64,000 nt of DNA from Solirubrobacteraceae bacterium (lineage in GTDB: Bacteria; Actinomycetota; Thermoleophilia; Solirubrobacterales; Solirubrobacteraceae): assembly GCA_030447505.1 (NCBI GenBank), contig JAUJOT010000004.1, positions 62,001 through 126,000 of the forward strand. Direction: 5' to 3'. Below, in pieces: positions 1 to 7,479 of this stretch. Under the pieces are notes generated by a model. The model was not told the origin of the DNA and did no database searches. It saw only the letters and a list, made by a program, of their open reading frames with translations. Position 1 is the first letter of the stretch. Each line of letters starts with the position of its first letter. The position numbers were made by a program, and so were the translations under genes.

Positions 1-60
1 CGCGGATCGGCCTCACTCCGAAGGACCCGCCCTGCGGATGTTCGGCCGATCCACGCTGAC

Positions 61-1149
61 TTGACTCCCGGCGCCGACCCATCCACGTTCTCCGGCCGTA
101 CCGGGCTGACATTCCCGCGGCGGGCGGCGGTCGGTGCCGCCTTCGTCTTGATCGTCATCGCGGCGGCGTACTTCGCCCGCGGCGGAGCCGATGCCGAGCC
201 GCTGCCCGGCCCGCCGCTGCGCGAAGTGGCCAAGAAGCAAGGGATGGAGCTGGGAACGGCGGTGCGCGGCGACGCGCTCGAGCGCAACCGCGCCTACCGC
301 CAGATCGCGGCGGCGCAGTTCTCGACGGTGACGCCCGAGAACGACATGAAGTGGTTTGCGATCGAGCCCGAGCGCGGCGACTTCGACTTCGGCCCTGCCG
401 ACGACATCGTCGAGCGCGCGCGGGAGGCAAACCAGAAGGTGCGCGGCCACACCCTCGTCTGGCACGCGCAGCTGCCGGGCTGGGTGAAGGAGCTCGGCGC
501 GAAGGACCTGCGCCAGGCGACGCGCGAGCACATCCACGCCGTGATGGGTCACTACGACGAGGACGTCGGCGTATGGGACGTCGTCAACGAACCGGTCAGC
601 GACGACGGCGAACTGCGCAGGTCGGTCTTCATGCGCCGTCTCGGCCCCGGCTACATCGCCGACGCGTTTCGCACCGCGCGCGCGGCCGACGCCGACGCGA
701 AGCTCTACCTCAACGAGATCGGCGCCGAGGGGATCAACGCGAAGTCCAACCGGCTCTACGAGCTCGTGCGCCGGCTGAAGGCGCAGGGCGTGCCGATCGA
801 CGGCGTCGGCTTTCAGGCGCACGCCAACCTCGACGGGCTGCCGGGCGACTTCGTGGCGAACATGCGGCGCTTCAAGGCGCTCGGCCTGGACATCGCGATC
901 ACGGAGGCCGACGTCGGGCTGCCGGTGCCGGCGGACCCCGGCGAGCTGCAGGCGCAGGCGCGGATCTACCGCGAGATCGTCCGCAGCTGCCGCGCCGTCG
1001 ACTGCCGCTCGCTGACGTTCTGGGGCTTCACCGACGGGCGGTCGTGGATCTCCGAGACGCAGGCCGGGATGGGCGCCGCGACGCTGCTCGACGAAGCGCT
1101 GCGGCCCAAGCCCGCGTTCTCCGCGGTGCAGCAGGCGCTCGGTGGGTAG
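61..1149 (+). CDS. GH10 endo-1,4-beta-xylanase-like secreted or anchored glycoside hydrolase
   Basis: Glycoside hydrolase family 10 protein (362 aa from the TTG at 61), expected to cleave internal beta-1,4 links of xylan-like polymers outside the cell. A hydrophobic segment at about residues 21-40 looks like a signal anchor. GH10 hallmarks appear in order: TPENDMKW (91-98), GHTLVWH (about 129-135), WDVVNEP with acid/base Glu177, GFQAH (about 250-254), ITEADVG with nucleophile Glu282, and FWGFTDG (about 320). The start is uncertain: the frame is open to the left window edge, so a start outside the window is possible. It lies 35 bp before the polysaccharide exporter permease. It could trim the cell's own polymer rather than feed on plant xylan; that is inference. 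Confidence 0.9.
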   Translation: MTPGADPSTFSGRTGLTFPRRAAVGAAFVLIVIAAAYFARGGADAEPLPGPPLREVAKKQGMELGTAVRGDALERNRAYRQIAAAQFSTVTPENDMKWFAIEPERGDFDFGPADDIVERAREANQKVRGHTLVWHAQLPGWVKELGAKDLRQATREHIHAVMGHYDEDVGVWDVVNEPVSDDGELRRSVFMRRLGPGYIADAFRTARAADADAKLYLNEIGAEGINAKSNRLYELVRRLKAQGVPIDGVGFQAHANLDGLPGDFVANMRRFKALGLDIAITEADVGLPVPADPGELQAQARIYREIVRSCRAVDCRSLTFWGFTDGRSWISETQAGMGAATLLDEALRPKPAFSAVQQALGG

Positions 1150-1172
1150 CGGCTCCCGTCCCATGATGGCGC

Positions 1173-1178
1173 GATAAT
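1173..1178 (+). promoter_or_regulatory. -10 box, likely leaderless promoter of the exporter permease
   Basis: GATAAT lies 6 nt before the GTG start at 1185. This spacing puts the expected transcription start at or next to the start codon, and no ribosome-binding site fits in between. Confidence 0.55.
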
Positions 1179-1184
1179 CGCTGC

Positions 1185-1958
1185 GTGGCCTACCGCTACC
1201 TGTTCGAGCAGATGGTCCGTCGCGAGCTGCGCCAGAAGTACAAGGGCTCGGCGCTCGGCGTGCTCTGGTACCTCATCAACCCGCTCGTGCTGATGGGCGC
1301 CTACTACCTCATGTTCGGCGTGATCTTCCCGGCGCCGTCGGAGGACGACTATCCGCTGTTCCTGCTCGTCGGGCTCGTCGTGTGGGTCTTCTTCAGCCAG
1401 GCCGTGCTGAGCGCCGCGCCGTCGCTGCTGGACCAGGGCGCGCTCGTGCGCAAGGCGCGCTTCCCGCGCGAGGCGATCCCGGCGTCGGTCGTCACGGTGC
1501 AGCTCGTCACCTTCCTCGCGCTGCTCGCGCTGCTGACGCCGATCACGATCGCGATCCGCGGCACGGCCGACCTCGCGCTGCTGGCGCTGCCGCTGATCCT
1601 CGCGTGCCTGTTCGCGTTCGTGCTCGGCTTCGCGCTGGCGGTCAGCGTGCTGCACGCCTACTTCCGCGACGTCGCGCCGATCCTGTCGGCTGCGCTGCTG
1701 CCGTGGTTCTTCCTGTCGCCGATCTTCTTCGACCCCTCGCACCTGGACCGCTTCAGCGACGAGACCGCGGCGCTGTTCGTCCTGGAGTGGGTCAATCCGG
1801 TGGCGCCCTTCATCGTCGCGATCCGCGACGTGATCTACGGCGGAGCGCTGCCCGCGCTGCCGGTCCTGCTGTACGTCGGGGTCGCGGCCGCGCTCGTGCT
1901 GGCCGGCGGCATGGCGCTGTTTCGCCGGATGCAGGGCGAGCTGGCGGTGGTCGTGTGA
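1185..1958 (+). CDS. ABC-2 type polysaccharide export permease (Wzm/TagG-like)
   Basis: Integral-membrane permease (257 aa) of the Wzm/TagG/RfbA family that moves undecaprenyl-linked polysaccharide across the cytoplasmic membrane. The N-terminus RRELRQKYKGSALGVLWYLINP (split here: amphipathic RRELRQKYKG, then GVLWYLINP) is the classic family signature. About six membrane segments follow, with a HAYFRDV loop near residue 160. The start is GTG, directly after a -10-like GATAAT. The next gene encodes the matching ATPase, 55 bp downstream, and the gap is spanned by a mini-ORF that overlaps both genes. Length is normal for the family. The exported polymer cannot be read from the sequence. Confidence 0.93.
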   Translation: MAYRYLFEQMVRRELRQKYKGSALGVLWYLINPLVLMGAYYLMFGVIFPAPSEDDYPLFLLVGLVVWVFFSQAVLSAAPSLLDQGALVRKARFPREAIPASVVTVQLVTFLALLALLTPITIAIRGTADLALLALPLILACLFAFVLGFALAVSVLHAYFRDVAPILSAALLPWFFLSPIFFDPSHLDRFSDETAALFVLEWVNPVAPFIVAIRDVIYGGALPALPVLLYVGVAAALVLAGGMALFRRMQGELAVVV

Positions 1959-2017
1959 GATCGCGCCACTGCCCGACCGTCGCTGCGCCGGCGGCGAAAG
2001 GCGGGTCCTCGCGATGA
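1955..2017 (+). CDS. 20-codon bridging mini-ORF between permease and ATPase
   Basis: The GTG start overlaps the permease stop (GTGA, 1955-1958) and the TGA stop overlaps the ATPase ATG (ATGA, 2014-2017). It would encode VRSRHCPTVA then APAAKGGSSR. It has the same 63-nt length as the mini-ORFs between the response regulator and histidine kinase (11308-11429) and matches the second of those at 43 of 63 positions by hand alignment, with RHC, TV and SSR shared. Either a coupling device that keeps ribosomes running between the genes or a small dispersed element. No peptide function is known to me. Confidence 0.45.
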   Translation: MRSRHCPTVAAPAAKGGSSR

Positions 2018-2808
2018 CCCCGCGGCGCCCGGCGCTCGACGAGGGCGTCAGGCCGGGCGAGATCGTGCTCGAGCACGCCTCGCGCGCGTTCAGCGTGAAG
2101 GCCGACCGCGGCCGGACGCTGAAGGAGATGCTGATCGGGCGCAGGCGCGCGGGCGGGCCGGCGCCCGTGCAGGCGCTGCGCGACGTGTCGCTGCACATCC
2201 AGCCGGGGGAGACGGTCGGCATGGTCGGGCGCAACGGCGCCGGCAAGTCCTCGACGCTGCGCGTGCTCGCCGGGATCGTGCCGCTGAACTCCGGGCGCGT
2301 CGCCTGCGGCGGCCAGGTCGTCGCCCAGCTCGAGCTCGGCGCCGGCTTCGGCCGCGACTTCTCCGGCCGCGAGAACATCTTCCTCAACGGCGCGCTGCAC
2401 GGCCTGCAGAAGGAGCAGATCGAGTCGCGGCTGGACGCGATCATCGGGTTCTCCGAGCTCGGCGACTTCATCGACGCGCCCGTCGCGACGTACTCGTCGG
2501 GGATGTTCCTGCGCCTCGGCTTCTCGATCGCCGCGCACCTCGACGCCGACGTGCTGCTGATCGACGAGGTGCTCGCCGTCGGCGACGAGGCCTTCCAGCG
2601 CAGGTGCGAGGCGCGCATCGCCGAGCAGATCGCCGCCGGCGCCACGCTCGTGCTCGTCTCGCACGACGCGGCGCTGATCGAGCGCACCTGCGAGCGGCTC
2701 GTCGTGCTCGACGGCGGTAGGAAGGTCTTCGACGGACCCGTCGACGAGGGGATGCCCTTCTACCACCGCCTGATGGGCACCGCCGTGACGGTCCCGTCGC
2801 CGCAATGA
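2014..2808 (+). CDS. ABC transporter ATP-binding protein for polysaccharide export (Wzt/TagH-like)
   Basis: Nucleotide-binding subunit (264 aa) pairing with the upstream permease. Walker A GRNGAGKSS spans residues 72-80, the signature-type YSSGM is at 160-164, and Walker B VLLIDE at 180-185 is followed by the VLAVGD typical of this subfamily. The protein ends soon after the ATPase fold, so it lacks the C-terminal carbohydrate-binding domain with which many Wzt proteins recognise a capped O-antigen. The transporter may therefore be of the type that does not read a terminal cap. ATG is chosen because it is coupled to the preceding mini-ORF. Its stop overlaps the next gene by ATGA. Confidence 0.94.
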   Translation: MTPRRPALDEGVRPGEIVLEHASRAFSVKADRGRTLKEMLIGRRRAGGPAPVQALRDVSLHIQPGETVGMVGRNGAGKSSTLRVLAGIVPLNSGRVACGGQVVAQLELGAGFGRDFSGRENIFLNGALHGLQKEQIESRLDAIIGFSELGDFIDAPVATYSSGMFLRLGFSIAAHLDADVLLIDEVLAVGDEAFQRRCEARIAEQIAAGATLVLVSHDAALIERTCERLVVLDGGRKVFDGPVDEGMPFYHRLMGTAVTVPSPQ

Positions 2809-3161
2809 AGCCCGAGGACGCGCTCGCCGCCGCGCGCAGGGCGGCCGCCGCGCGCGACGATCGGCTGCCGCCGGGAATGTCGATCGAGCCGACCGAGCGC
2901 GTCTCGATCGAACAGCTCATGGAGTGGGCAAACATCGAGCCCGACCCCGACCTGATGCGCTCGACGCGCAGGCTCGGCGCGCCGATCACGTGGGCCAAGC
3001 GCCAGCTCGTCCACGTCATGCGCCAGTACCTGCGCGAGCTTCAGTCCCAGCAGACGCGCTTCAACCTCAACGTCCTGATCCGCGTCGCCGAGCTCGAGGA
3101 TCGCGTCGCGCGGCTCGAGCAGCGCGCCGCGGCACCGGCCGATCAGGCGCCGGGGCGTTGA
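2805..3161 (+). CDS. small coiled-coil protein linked to the ABC exporter
   Basis: Unrecognised 118-aa protein whose ATG overlaps the ATPase stop (ATGA). The N-terminus is Ala/Arg-rich. A middle stretch contains EWANIEPDPDLM, and a C-terminal amphipathic helix (about residues 75-110, ELQSQQTRFNLNVLIRVAEL then EDRVARLEQR) looks like a coiled coil. No signal peptide or membrane segment is visible. Its stop overlaps the TTG start of the following glycosyltransferase (TTGA). Tight placement between exporter and transferase suggests an accessory role in assembly, perhaps as a scaffold; this is inference. Confidence 0.75.
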   Translation: MKPEDALAAARRAAAARDDRLPPGMSIEPTERVSIEQLMEWANIEPDPDLMRSTRRLGAPITWAKRQLVHVMRQYLRELQSQQTRFNLNVLIRVAELEDRVARLEQRAAAPADQAPGR

Positions 3162-4204
3162 ACGTCCACCAGGTCCTCAGCGGCGCCGGCCCATACGACG
3201 CCGTCACGATGCAGGCGCTCGCGTTTCGCGACCTCTTCGGGCAGTGGGGCTGGGGAGGACGCGACGTCGCGGCGGAGATCGACCCGCGGATCGGCGACCG
3301 GATCGCGCCGCTGCGGGCGCTGCGAGCGGGCGCGATGCGCCCAGACGAGGTGCTGCTCGTCCACTACTCCGCCTATGCGCCGAAGCTGCGCGCCGTGCTC
3401 GAGCTGCCCCAGCGCAAGCTGCTGATCTCGCACAACATCACGCCCGCGCGCTGGTTCTGGGACCATGACCCGCAGGCCGCGGTCGTCTGCGCGCTGGGGC
3501 GCAAGCAGCTGCCGGAGTTCGCGGCGGCGGCCGACGTCGCCGCCGGCGTCTCGCTCTACAACGCCCGCGAGCTCGGCTCCGACACGGTCATCCCGATCCT
3601 CTTCGACCCGGCCGGGCTCGGCGCGCCGCGTGACGCCGGCAGGCCGGATCCTCCCGGTCCTCCCACGATCCTCTTCGTCGGGCGCCTTGCGCCGCACAAG
3701 CGCCAGGACGCGGTCATCCGCGCGTTCGAGCTCTACCGCCGCCGCCATGCGCCCGACGCGCGGCTCGTGCTCGTCGGCGCGCCGATCAACTGGGCCTACG
3801 ACGCCGCGATGCGCGAGCTCGCCGAGGAGCTGTCGCCGGGCCGCGTGACGATCGAGTCGGGGCTGACGCGCGAGCAGCTCGCCGAGCGCTGGCGCTCGGC
3901 GCACGCGTTCCTCTGCCTCTCCGAGCACGAGGGCTTCTGCATCCCGCTGCTGGAGGCCTTTCACTTCGGCGTGCCCGTCATCGCGCGGCCGATCGGCGGC
4001 GTGCCCGAGGTCGCCGGCGACGCGGCCCTGCTGCTCGGCAGCCAGGACGACGAGAGCGTCGCCGCCGAGCTGCTCGCGCTCGTCGTCGGCGACGGCGAGC
4101 TGCGTGCCGCGCTGCGCGAGCGCGGCGCTGCGCGGGTTGCCGCGTACGCCCCGCGGCAGACCGCGCAGACGCTGCGCGAGGCGCTCGAGTCGCTTCGCGG
4201 CTGA
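3158..4204 (+). CDS. GT4-family glycosyltransferase
   Basis: Retaining GT-B glycosyltransferase (348 aa from TTG at 3158, overlapping the previous stop as TTGA). It would add a sugar from a nucleotide donor to a lipid-linked chain in the cytoplasm. An N-terminal acceptor domain (VLSGAGPYDAVTMQA) is followed by a GT1/GT4 donor domain with LFVGRLAPHKRQD around residues 168-180 and the EX7E motif in SEHEGFCIPLLE. The same frame is open further upstream, but that part shows no conserved sequence and lies inside the previous gene. It completes a tight four-gene exporter operon from 1185. Confidence 0.9.
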   Translation: MNVHQVLSGAGPYDAVTMQALAFRDLFGQWGWGGRDVAAEIDPRIGDRIAPLRALRAGAMRPDEVLLVHYSAYAPKLRAVLELPQRKLLISHNITPARWFWDHDPQAAVVCALGRKQLPEFAAAADVAAGVSLYNARELGSDTVIPILFDPAGLGAPRDAGRPDPPGPPTILFVGRLAPHKRQDAVIRAFELYRRRHAPDARLVLVGAPINWAYDAAMRELAEELSPGRVTIESGLTREQLAERWRSAHAFLCLSEHEGFCIPLLEAFHFGVPVIARPIGGVPEVAGDAALLLGSQDDESVAAELLALVVGDGELRAALRERGAARVAAYAPRQTAQTLREALESLRG

Positions 4205-4308
4205 TCGCGACGTCGCCGTCGGCGGCGATCGCGCTCGCTCACTGTCGGAGCGTCGCTTCGCTCGCACGTGCCGCGGCAGACGGTGGGCGATGAGGCTGCC
4301 CCGCTCGA

Positions 4309-5193
4309 TCAGCGCTCGCGCGCCAGCGCGAGCGCGTGGACGGGCCCCGCCTCGGCGACCGGCTCGGTCCCGTCGAGGTTCGTCGTCACGTAGCCGAGCT
4401 CGTCCATGCGGGCGCAGAACGCGGCGTTCGTGTCGTGCAGCTCGCAGACGATCGCCGGGCGTCGCTGCTCGAGCGTCGCGCGCATGCCCTCGATCGCCTG
4501 CAGCTCGGCGCCCTCGGTGTCGATCTTCAGCACGTCGGGGGGCGGGATCGTCCCTGCGGCGACGAGCTCGTCGATCGACACGACCTTGACGGCGATCTCC
4601 TCGCGCACGTCGGCGTGCCGGCCGGTCGACGCGAGGTGCGACCAGCTCGCCTCGCCGACGACGAGCAGGCGCGCCGATCCGCTCCGCGCGCCGACCGCCT
4701 CCTCACGGATCTCGGCGTGGGCGAAGTCGTTGAGCGCGATGTTGCGCGCGACGGCGCGTGCGCAGGCGGGCACCGGCTCGAAGGCGATCACGCGGCCCGC
4801 CGGCCCGACGAGCCGCGCGCCGAGGATCGTGAAGAAGCCGATGTTCGCGCCGACGTCGTAGAACACGGCGCCGGGCGCGAGCAGGCGGCGCAGCGCCTCC
4901 TGCACCGGCGGCTCGAGCGTCCCGCGGACGATCAGCCCGGCGTGCGCGTGGTCGAGCGGCAGGTCGGCCGTCGATACCGACAGCAGGTGGCCGAGGCCGC
5001 CGGCGACCGGTACCGGCGCGCGCCCGTACCAGCCTGCGGCGCGCCGCAGCAGCGCGCGCGAGGCGCGCCCCGCGCGGACGCGCTCGGCGACCGCGGCGCG
5101 GCGCTCCTCGGGCATCCCCGTGATCAGGTGCGTCGCGCCGTTGCGCAGGCGCCCGGTCAGTTCGTGGCGCAGCTGGCGAAGGGCGCGGTGCAT
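4309..5193 (-). CDS. FkbM-family SAM-dependent methyltransferase
   Basis: FkbM-type methyltransferase (294 aa), a family that O-methylates sugars in capsules and polyketide glycosides. The SAM-binding motif is FYDVGANIGFFT followed by RVIAFEPVP. A later VLKIDTEGAE matches the FkbM signature, and VCELHD lies near the C-terminus. About 100 N-terminal residues precede the fold. It converges with the glycosyltransferase ending at 4204 across a 104-bp gap in which I see only weak GC-rich hairpins. A second FkbM gene lies at 52477. It probably decorates the polymer; substrate and position are unknown. Confidence 0.88.
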   Translation of the reverse strand: MHRALRQLRHELTGRLRNGATHLITGMPEERRAAVAERVRAGRASRALLRRAAGWYGRAPVPVAGGLGHLLSVSTADLPLDHAHAGLIVRGTLEPPVQEALRRLLAPGAVFYDVGANIGFFTILGARLVGPAGRVIAFEPVPACARAVARNIALNDFAHAEIREEAVGARSGSARLLVVGEASWSHLASTGRHADVREEIAVKVVSIDELVAAGTIPPPDVLKIDTEGAELQAIEGMRATLEQRRPAIVCELHDTNAAFCARMDELGYVTTNLDGTEPVAEAGPVHALALARER

Positions 5194-5281
5194 CGGCCGT
5201 CGATGATCGCACCGCTGCCCGGCGAGGGCTCGCGCGCGGGTCAGGCTTGGTGCAGCGGCCGCGACGCGGCGATCGCCGCGC

Positions 5282-5905
5282 TCATCCGCGGCGATACGGA
5301 TCGATGTACAGATCGTCGATCTGCCACGCGTCCCGACCGACCGCGCTGAACTGCAGGACGACCGGCAGCGCGTTGGCGTAGTCCGGCGCGATCTCGTTGA
5401 CCTTCATCGGCAGGGCGGGCGACGGCGCCCACTTGCCGCTGCCCCGGATCGTGCCGAGCTGCACGCGCTTCTCCTTGACGCTGTCCTTGGCGTAGATCGC
5501 GTGCACCTTGAGCACGCCGGCGCCGGAGCCGCGCGCGAAGAAGCGCATCGTCCGGTGCTCGACGCCGATGCAGACCGGCGGCGTCATCGCCGTGCTGCGA
5601 GCCGGCAGGCTCAGCGACAGCCGACCGCCGCCGGCGCCGACGTCAAACGGCTGGTTGCCCTCCACAGCGGTCGCGCCGCCGGCCAGGTCCCAGCTCGAGG
5701 CGCCACGCTCGATGTCGCCGTCCGGGGCGAGAAAGTAGTCGGCAAAATCCTGCCAGGCGCCGAACGGCTGGACCGTCGCGACGACGGGGCAGCCGCCCGT
5801 GGGCGGTTCGTCGGCGGCGATGGCTGAGCCGCTGAACACGACGGCTGCGGCGATTGCGATAGCGCACGCGCAAGCGGCGCGGCGACGGACGCTGACACAG
5901 GACAT
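5282..5905 (-). CDS. secreted hypothetical protein, possible beta-sandwich
   Basis: Unrecognised exported protein (207 aa). The start at 5905 is chosen because a strong GAGGGGG ribosome-binding site precedes it and a signal peptide follows at once (residues 1-30, RRRAACACAIAIAAAVVFSG then SAIAADE, likely cleaved after AIA). Two mature cysteines, in GGCPV and PPVCIG, could form a disulfide. The repeated pattern of strands ending in WQIDDLYIDPY suggests a carbohydrate-binding-like beta sandwich; that is a guess from pattern. It is transcribed toward the FkbM gene, 88 bp away. Confidence 0.75.
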   Translation of the reverse strand: MSCVSVRRRAACACAIAIAAAVVFSGSAIAADEPPTGGCPVVATVQPFGAWQDFADYFLAPDGDIERGASSWDLAGGATAVEGNQPFDVGAGGGRLSLSLPARSTAMTPPVCIGVEHRTMRFFARGSGAGVLKVHAIYAKDSVKEKRVQLGTIRGSGKWAPSPALPMKVNEIAPDYANALPVVLQFSAVGRDAWQIDDLYIDPYRRG

Positions 5906-5926
5906 TGGAGACCCCCTCGCGGTTAT

Positions 5927-5945
5927 CGAGCGCGAAGCGCGCTCG
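5927..5945. repeat. perfect 8-bp inverted repeat between divergent genes
   Basis: CGAGCGCG, loop AAG, CGCGCTCG. It sits in the 160-bp region between the secreted protein (start 5905) and the HD-GYP gene (start 6066). On the minus strand it is next to GATAAC, a possible -10 box. It could be an operator or a leader hairpin. Confidence 0.4.
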
Positions 5946-6049
5946 GGCCCCTTATCGGCCGTTCTCATAGAAGCTGGCTGTTCACGCCGGCCAGTCGCAC
6001 ACGCGTCCACACATGGGCGTCGACGTGCACGGCGACGCTGCTGCCCGGT

Positions 6050-6055
6050 TAACCT
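6050..6055 (+). promoter_or_regulatory. -10 box, likely leaderless promoter of the HD-GYP gene
   Basis: TAACCT lies 10 nt before the ATG at 6066, and no purine-rich ribosome-binding site is present. Confidence 0.45.
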
Positions 6056-6065
6056 CATCGCCACG

Positions 6066-7400
6066 ATGACGGCGCCGATCGGTCTTACCGAGGAGACGCG
6101 GTCGCTTCGACCCTCGCGGATGGCGGCTCGTGAGGCCGCCAGCGAGATCGCCGTCGGTGTCCCGTTCGTCGTCGCGGCCGTCGTCCTGCTCGTCGCGAGC
6201 AGCGCGGGCGTGGACCTGGGCGACGCCGCGCTGTTCGTGCTGCTGATGGCCGTCATGGGCCGCCTGAAGTTCGAGACCGGCGCAGGCTCGCTGGTTCCGA
6301 CGCAGCTTGCGTTCGTGCCGATGCTGTTCGTCCTGCCGCCGGCCGTCGCCCCGGCGATCGTCGCCGTCGGCTTCGTCGTCGGATCGCTACCCGACGTGGC
6401 GCGTCGCCGCCAGCACCCGCACTGGCTCGTCAGCGCGCCCGGCGACGCGATGTTCGCCGTCGGGCCGGCGCTCGTCTTCGTGCTCTTCGACGTGCAGGCC
6501 CCGGCGCTCGCCGACTGGCCGATCTACGCCCTCGCGCTGGTGGCGCAGTTCGGCGGCGATCTCGCCAGCTCGATCGCGCGCGAGTGGATCGGCCGCGGCG
6601 TCGCGCCGAGGCTCCAGCTCGGCGTGCTGCGGGAGGTCTGGCTCGTCGATCTGCTGCTGTCGCCGATCGGGCTGCTCGCCGCGCTTGCGAGCGGCGTCGA
6701 GCACTACGCCTACCTGCTCGTCCTGCCGCTCGGCGCGCTGCTCAGCGTCTTCGCGCGCGAGCGGCGCGAGCGGATCGCGACCGCGATCGAGCTCAGCGCC
6801 GCCTATCGCGGGACCGCGCTGCTGCTCGGCGACGTGCTGTCCGAGGACGACGAGTACACGGGGACGCACAGCCAGGGGGTCGTCCTCTTCGCGCTCGCGA
6901 TCGCCGACGAGCTGCGGCTCGACGACGAGCAGCGCCGGCTCGTGGAGTTCGGCGCGCTGCTGCACGACATCGGCAAGATGGCGACGCCGAAGGAGATCCT
7001 CAACAAGCCGGGCCCGCTCGATGACGACGAGTGGGAGACGATGCGCAGGCACACGATCGACGGCCAGCGGATGCTCGATCAGGTCGGGGGCACGCTGCAC
7101 GATGTCGGCGCGGTCGTGCGCTCCTCTCACGAGCGCTACGACGGCGGCGGCTACCCAGACGGCCTCAAGGGCGAGGAGATCGCGCTCGCCGCGCGGATCG
7201 TGGCCGTCGCCGATGCCTACAGTGCGATGACGACGCGCCGCTCCTACCGCGAGCCGCTGGCCCCAACCGATGCCGCGCACGAGCTGCGCGCCAGCGCACG
7301 TACGCAGTTCGATCCCGCCGTCGTCGACGCGGCGCTCGTCGTGCTGGGGCGCGACCTGGACGTCGCGTTCGCGCTGACGGGTGGTGAGACCGCTGCGTAA
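6066..7400 (+). CDS. membrane HD-GYP domain protein, putative c-di-GMP phosphodiesterase
   Basis: Protein of 444 aa with about seven N-terminal membrane segments (residues 30-240), a short linker and a C-terminal HD-GYP domain. The metal-binding HD is in LLHDIGKMATP, followed by KPGPLDDDEWETMRRH and the HERYDGGGYPDGL motif that includes GYP. The usual HHE is SHE here. HD-GYP proteins hydrolyse c-di-GMP, a messenger that often controls exopolysaccharide output, which fits this locus. The ATG at 6066 directly precedes the conserved protein and follows a TAACCT -10 box. Substrate hydrolysis has not been shown and the membrane input signal is unknown. Confidence 0.9.
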   Translation: MTAPIGLTEETRSLRPSRMAAREAASEIAVGVPFVVAAVVLLVASSAGVDLGDAALFVLLMAVMGRLKFETGAGSLVPTQLAFVPMLFVLPPAVAPAIVAVGFVVGSLPDVARRRQHPHWLVSAPGDAMFAVGPALVFVLFDVQAPALADWPIYALALVAQFGGDLASSIAREWIGRGVAPRLQLGVLREVWLVDLLLSPIGLLAALASGVEHYAYLLVLPLGALLSVFARERRERIATAIELSAAYRGTALLLGDVLSEDDEYTGTHSQGVVLFALAIADELRLDDEQRRLVEFGALLHDIGKMATPKEILNKPGPLDDDEWETMRRHTIDGQRMLDQVGGTLHDVGAVVRSSHERYDGGGYPDGLKGEEIALAARIVAVADAYSAMTTRRSYREPLAPTDAAHELRASARTQFDPAVVDAALVVLGRDLDVAFALTGGETAA

Positions 7401-7401
7401 G

Positions 7402-7479
7402 ATGCAACCCGCGTCGCGGGCGGGGACGGGTTCCCGGCGGCGGCGGATGATCGCCGACCTCGAGGAGTTGCTGGCTTGA
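7402..7479 (+). CDS. 25-codon bridging mini-ORF before the GH65 gene
   Basis: It starts one base after the HD-GYP stop codon. Its TGA overlaps the TTG start of the GH65 gene (TTGA, 7476-7479). The C-terminal half reads MIADLEELLA and contains the GAGGAG that serves as ribosome-binding site for the TTG. Most likely a translational coupling device. Confidence 0.4.
   Translation: MQPASRAGTGSRRRRMIADLEELLA

Noticed and set aside
5241-5285. 14-codon frame starting on the ATGA of the secreted-protein stop
   Set aside because: It ends 47 bp before the next gene's start, so it does not bridge the gap as the others do.
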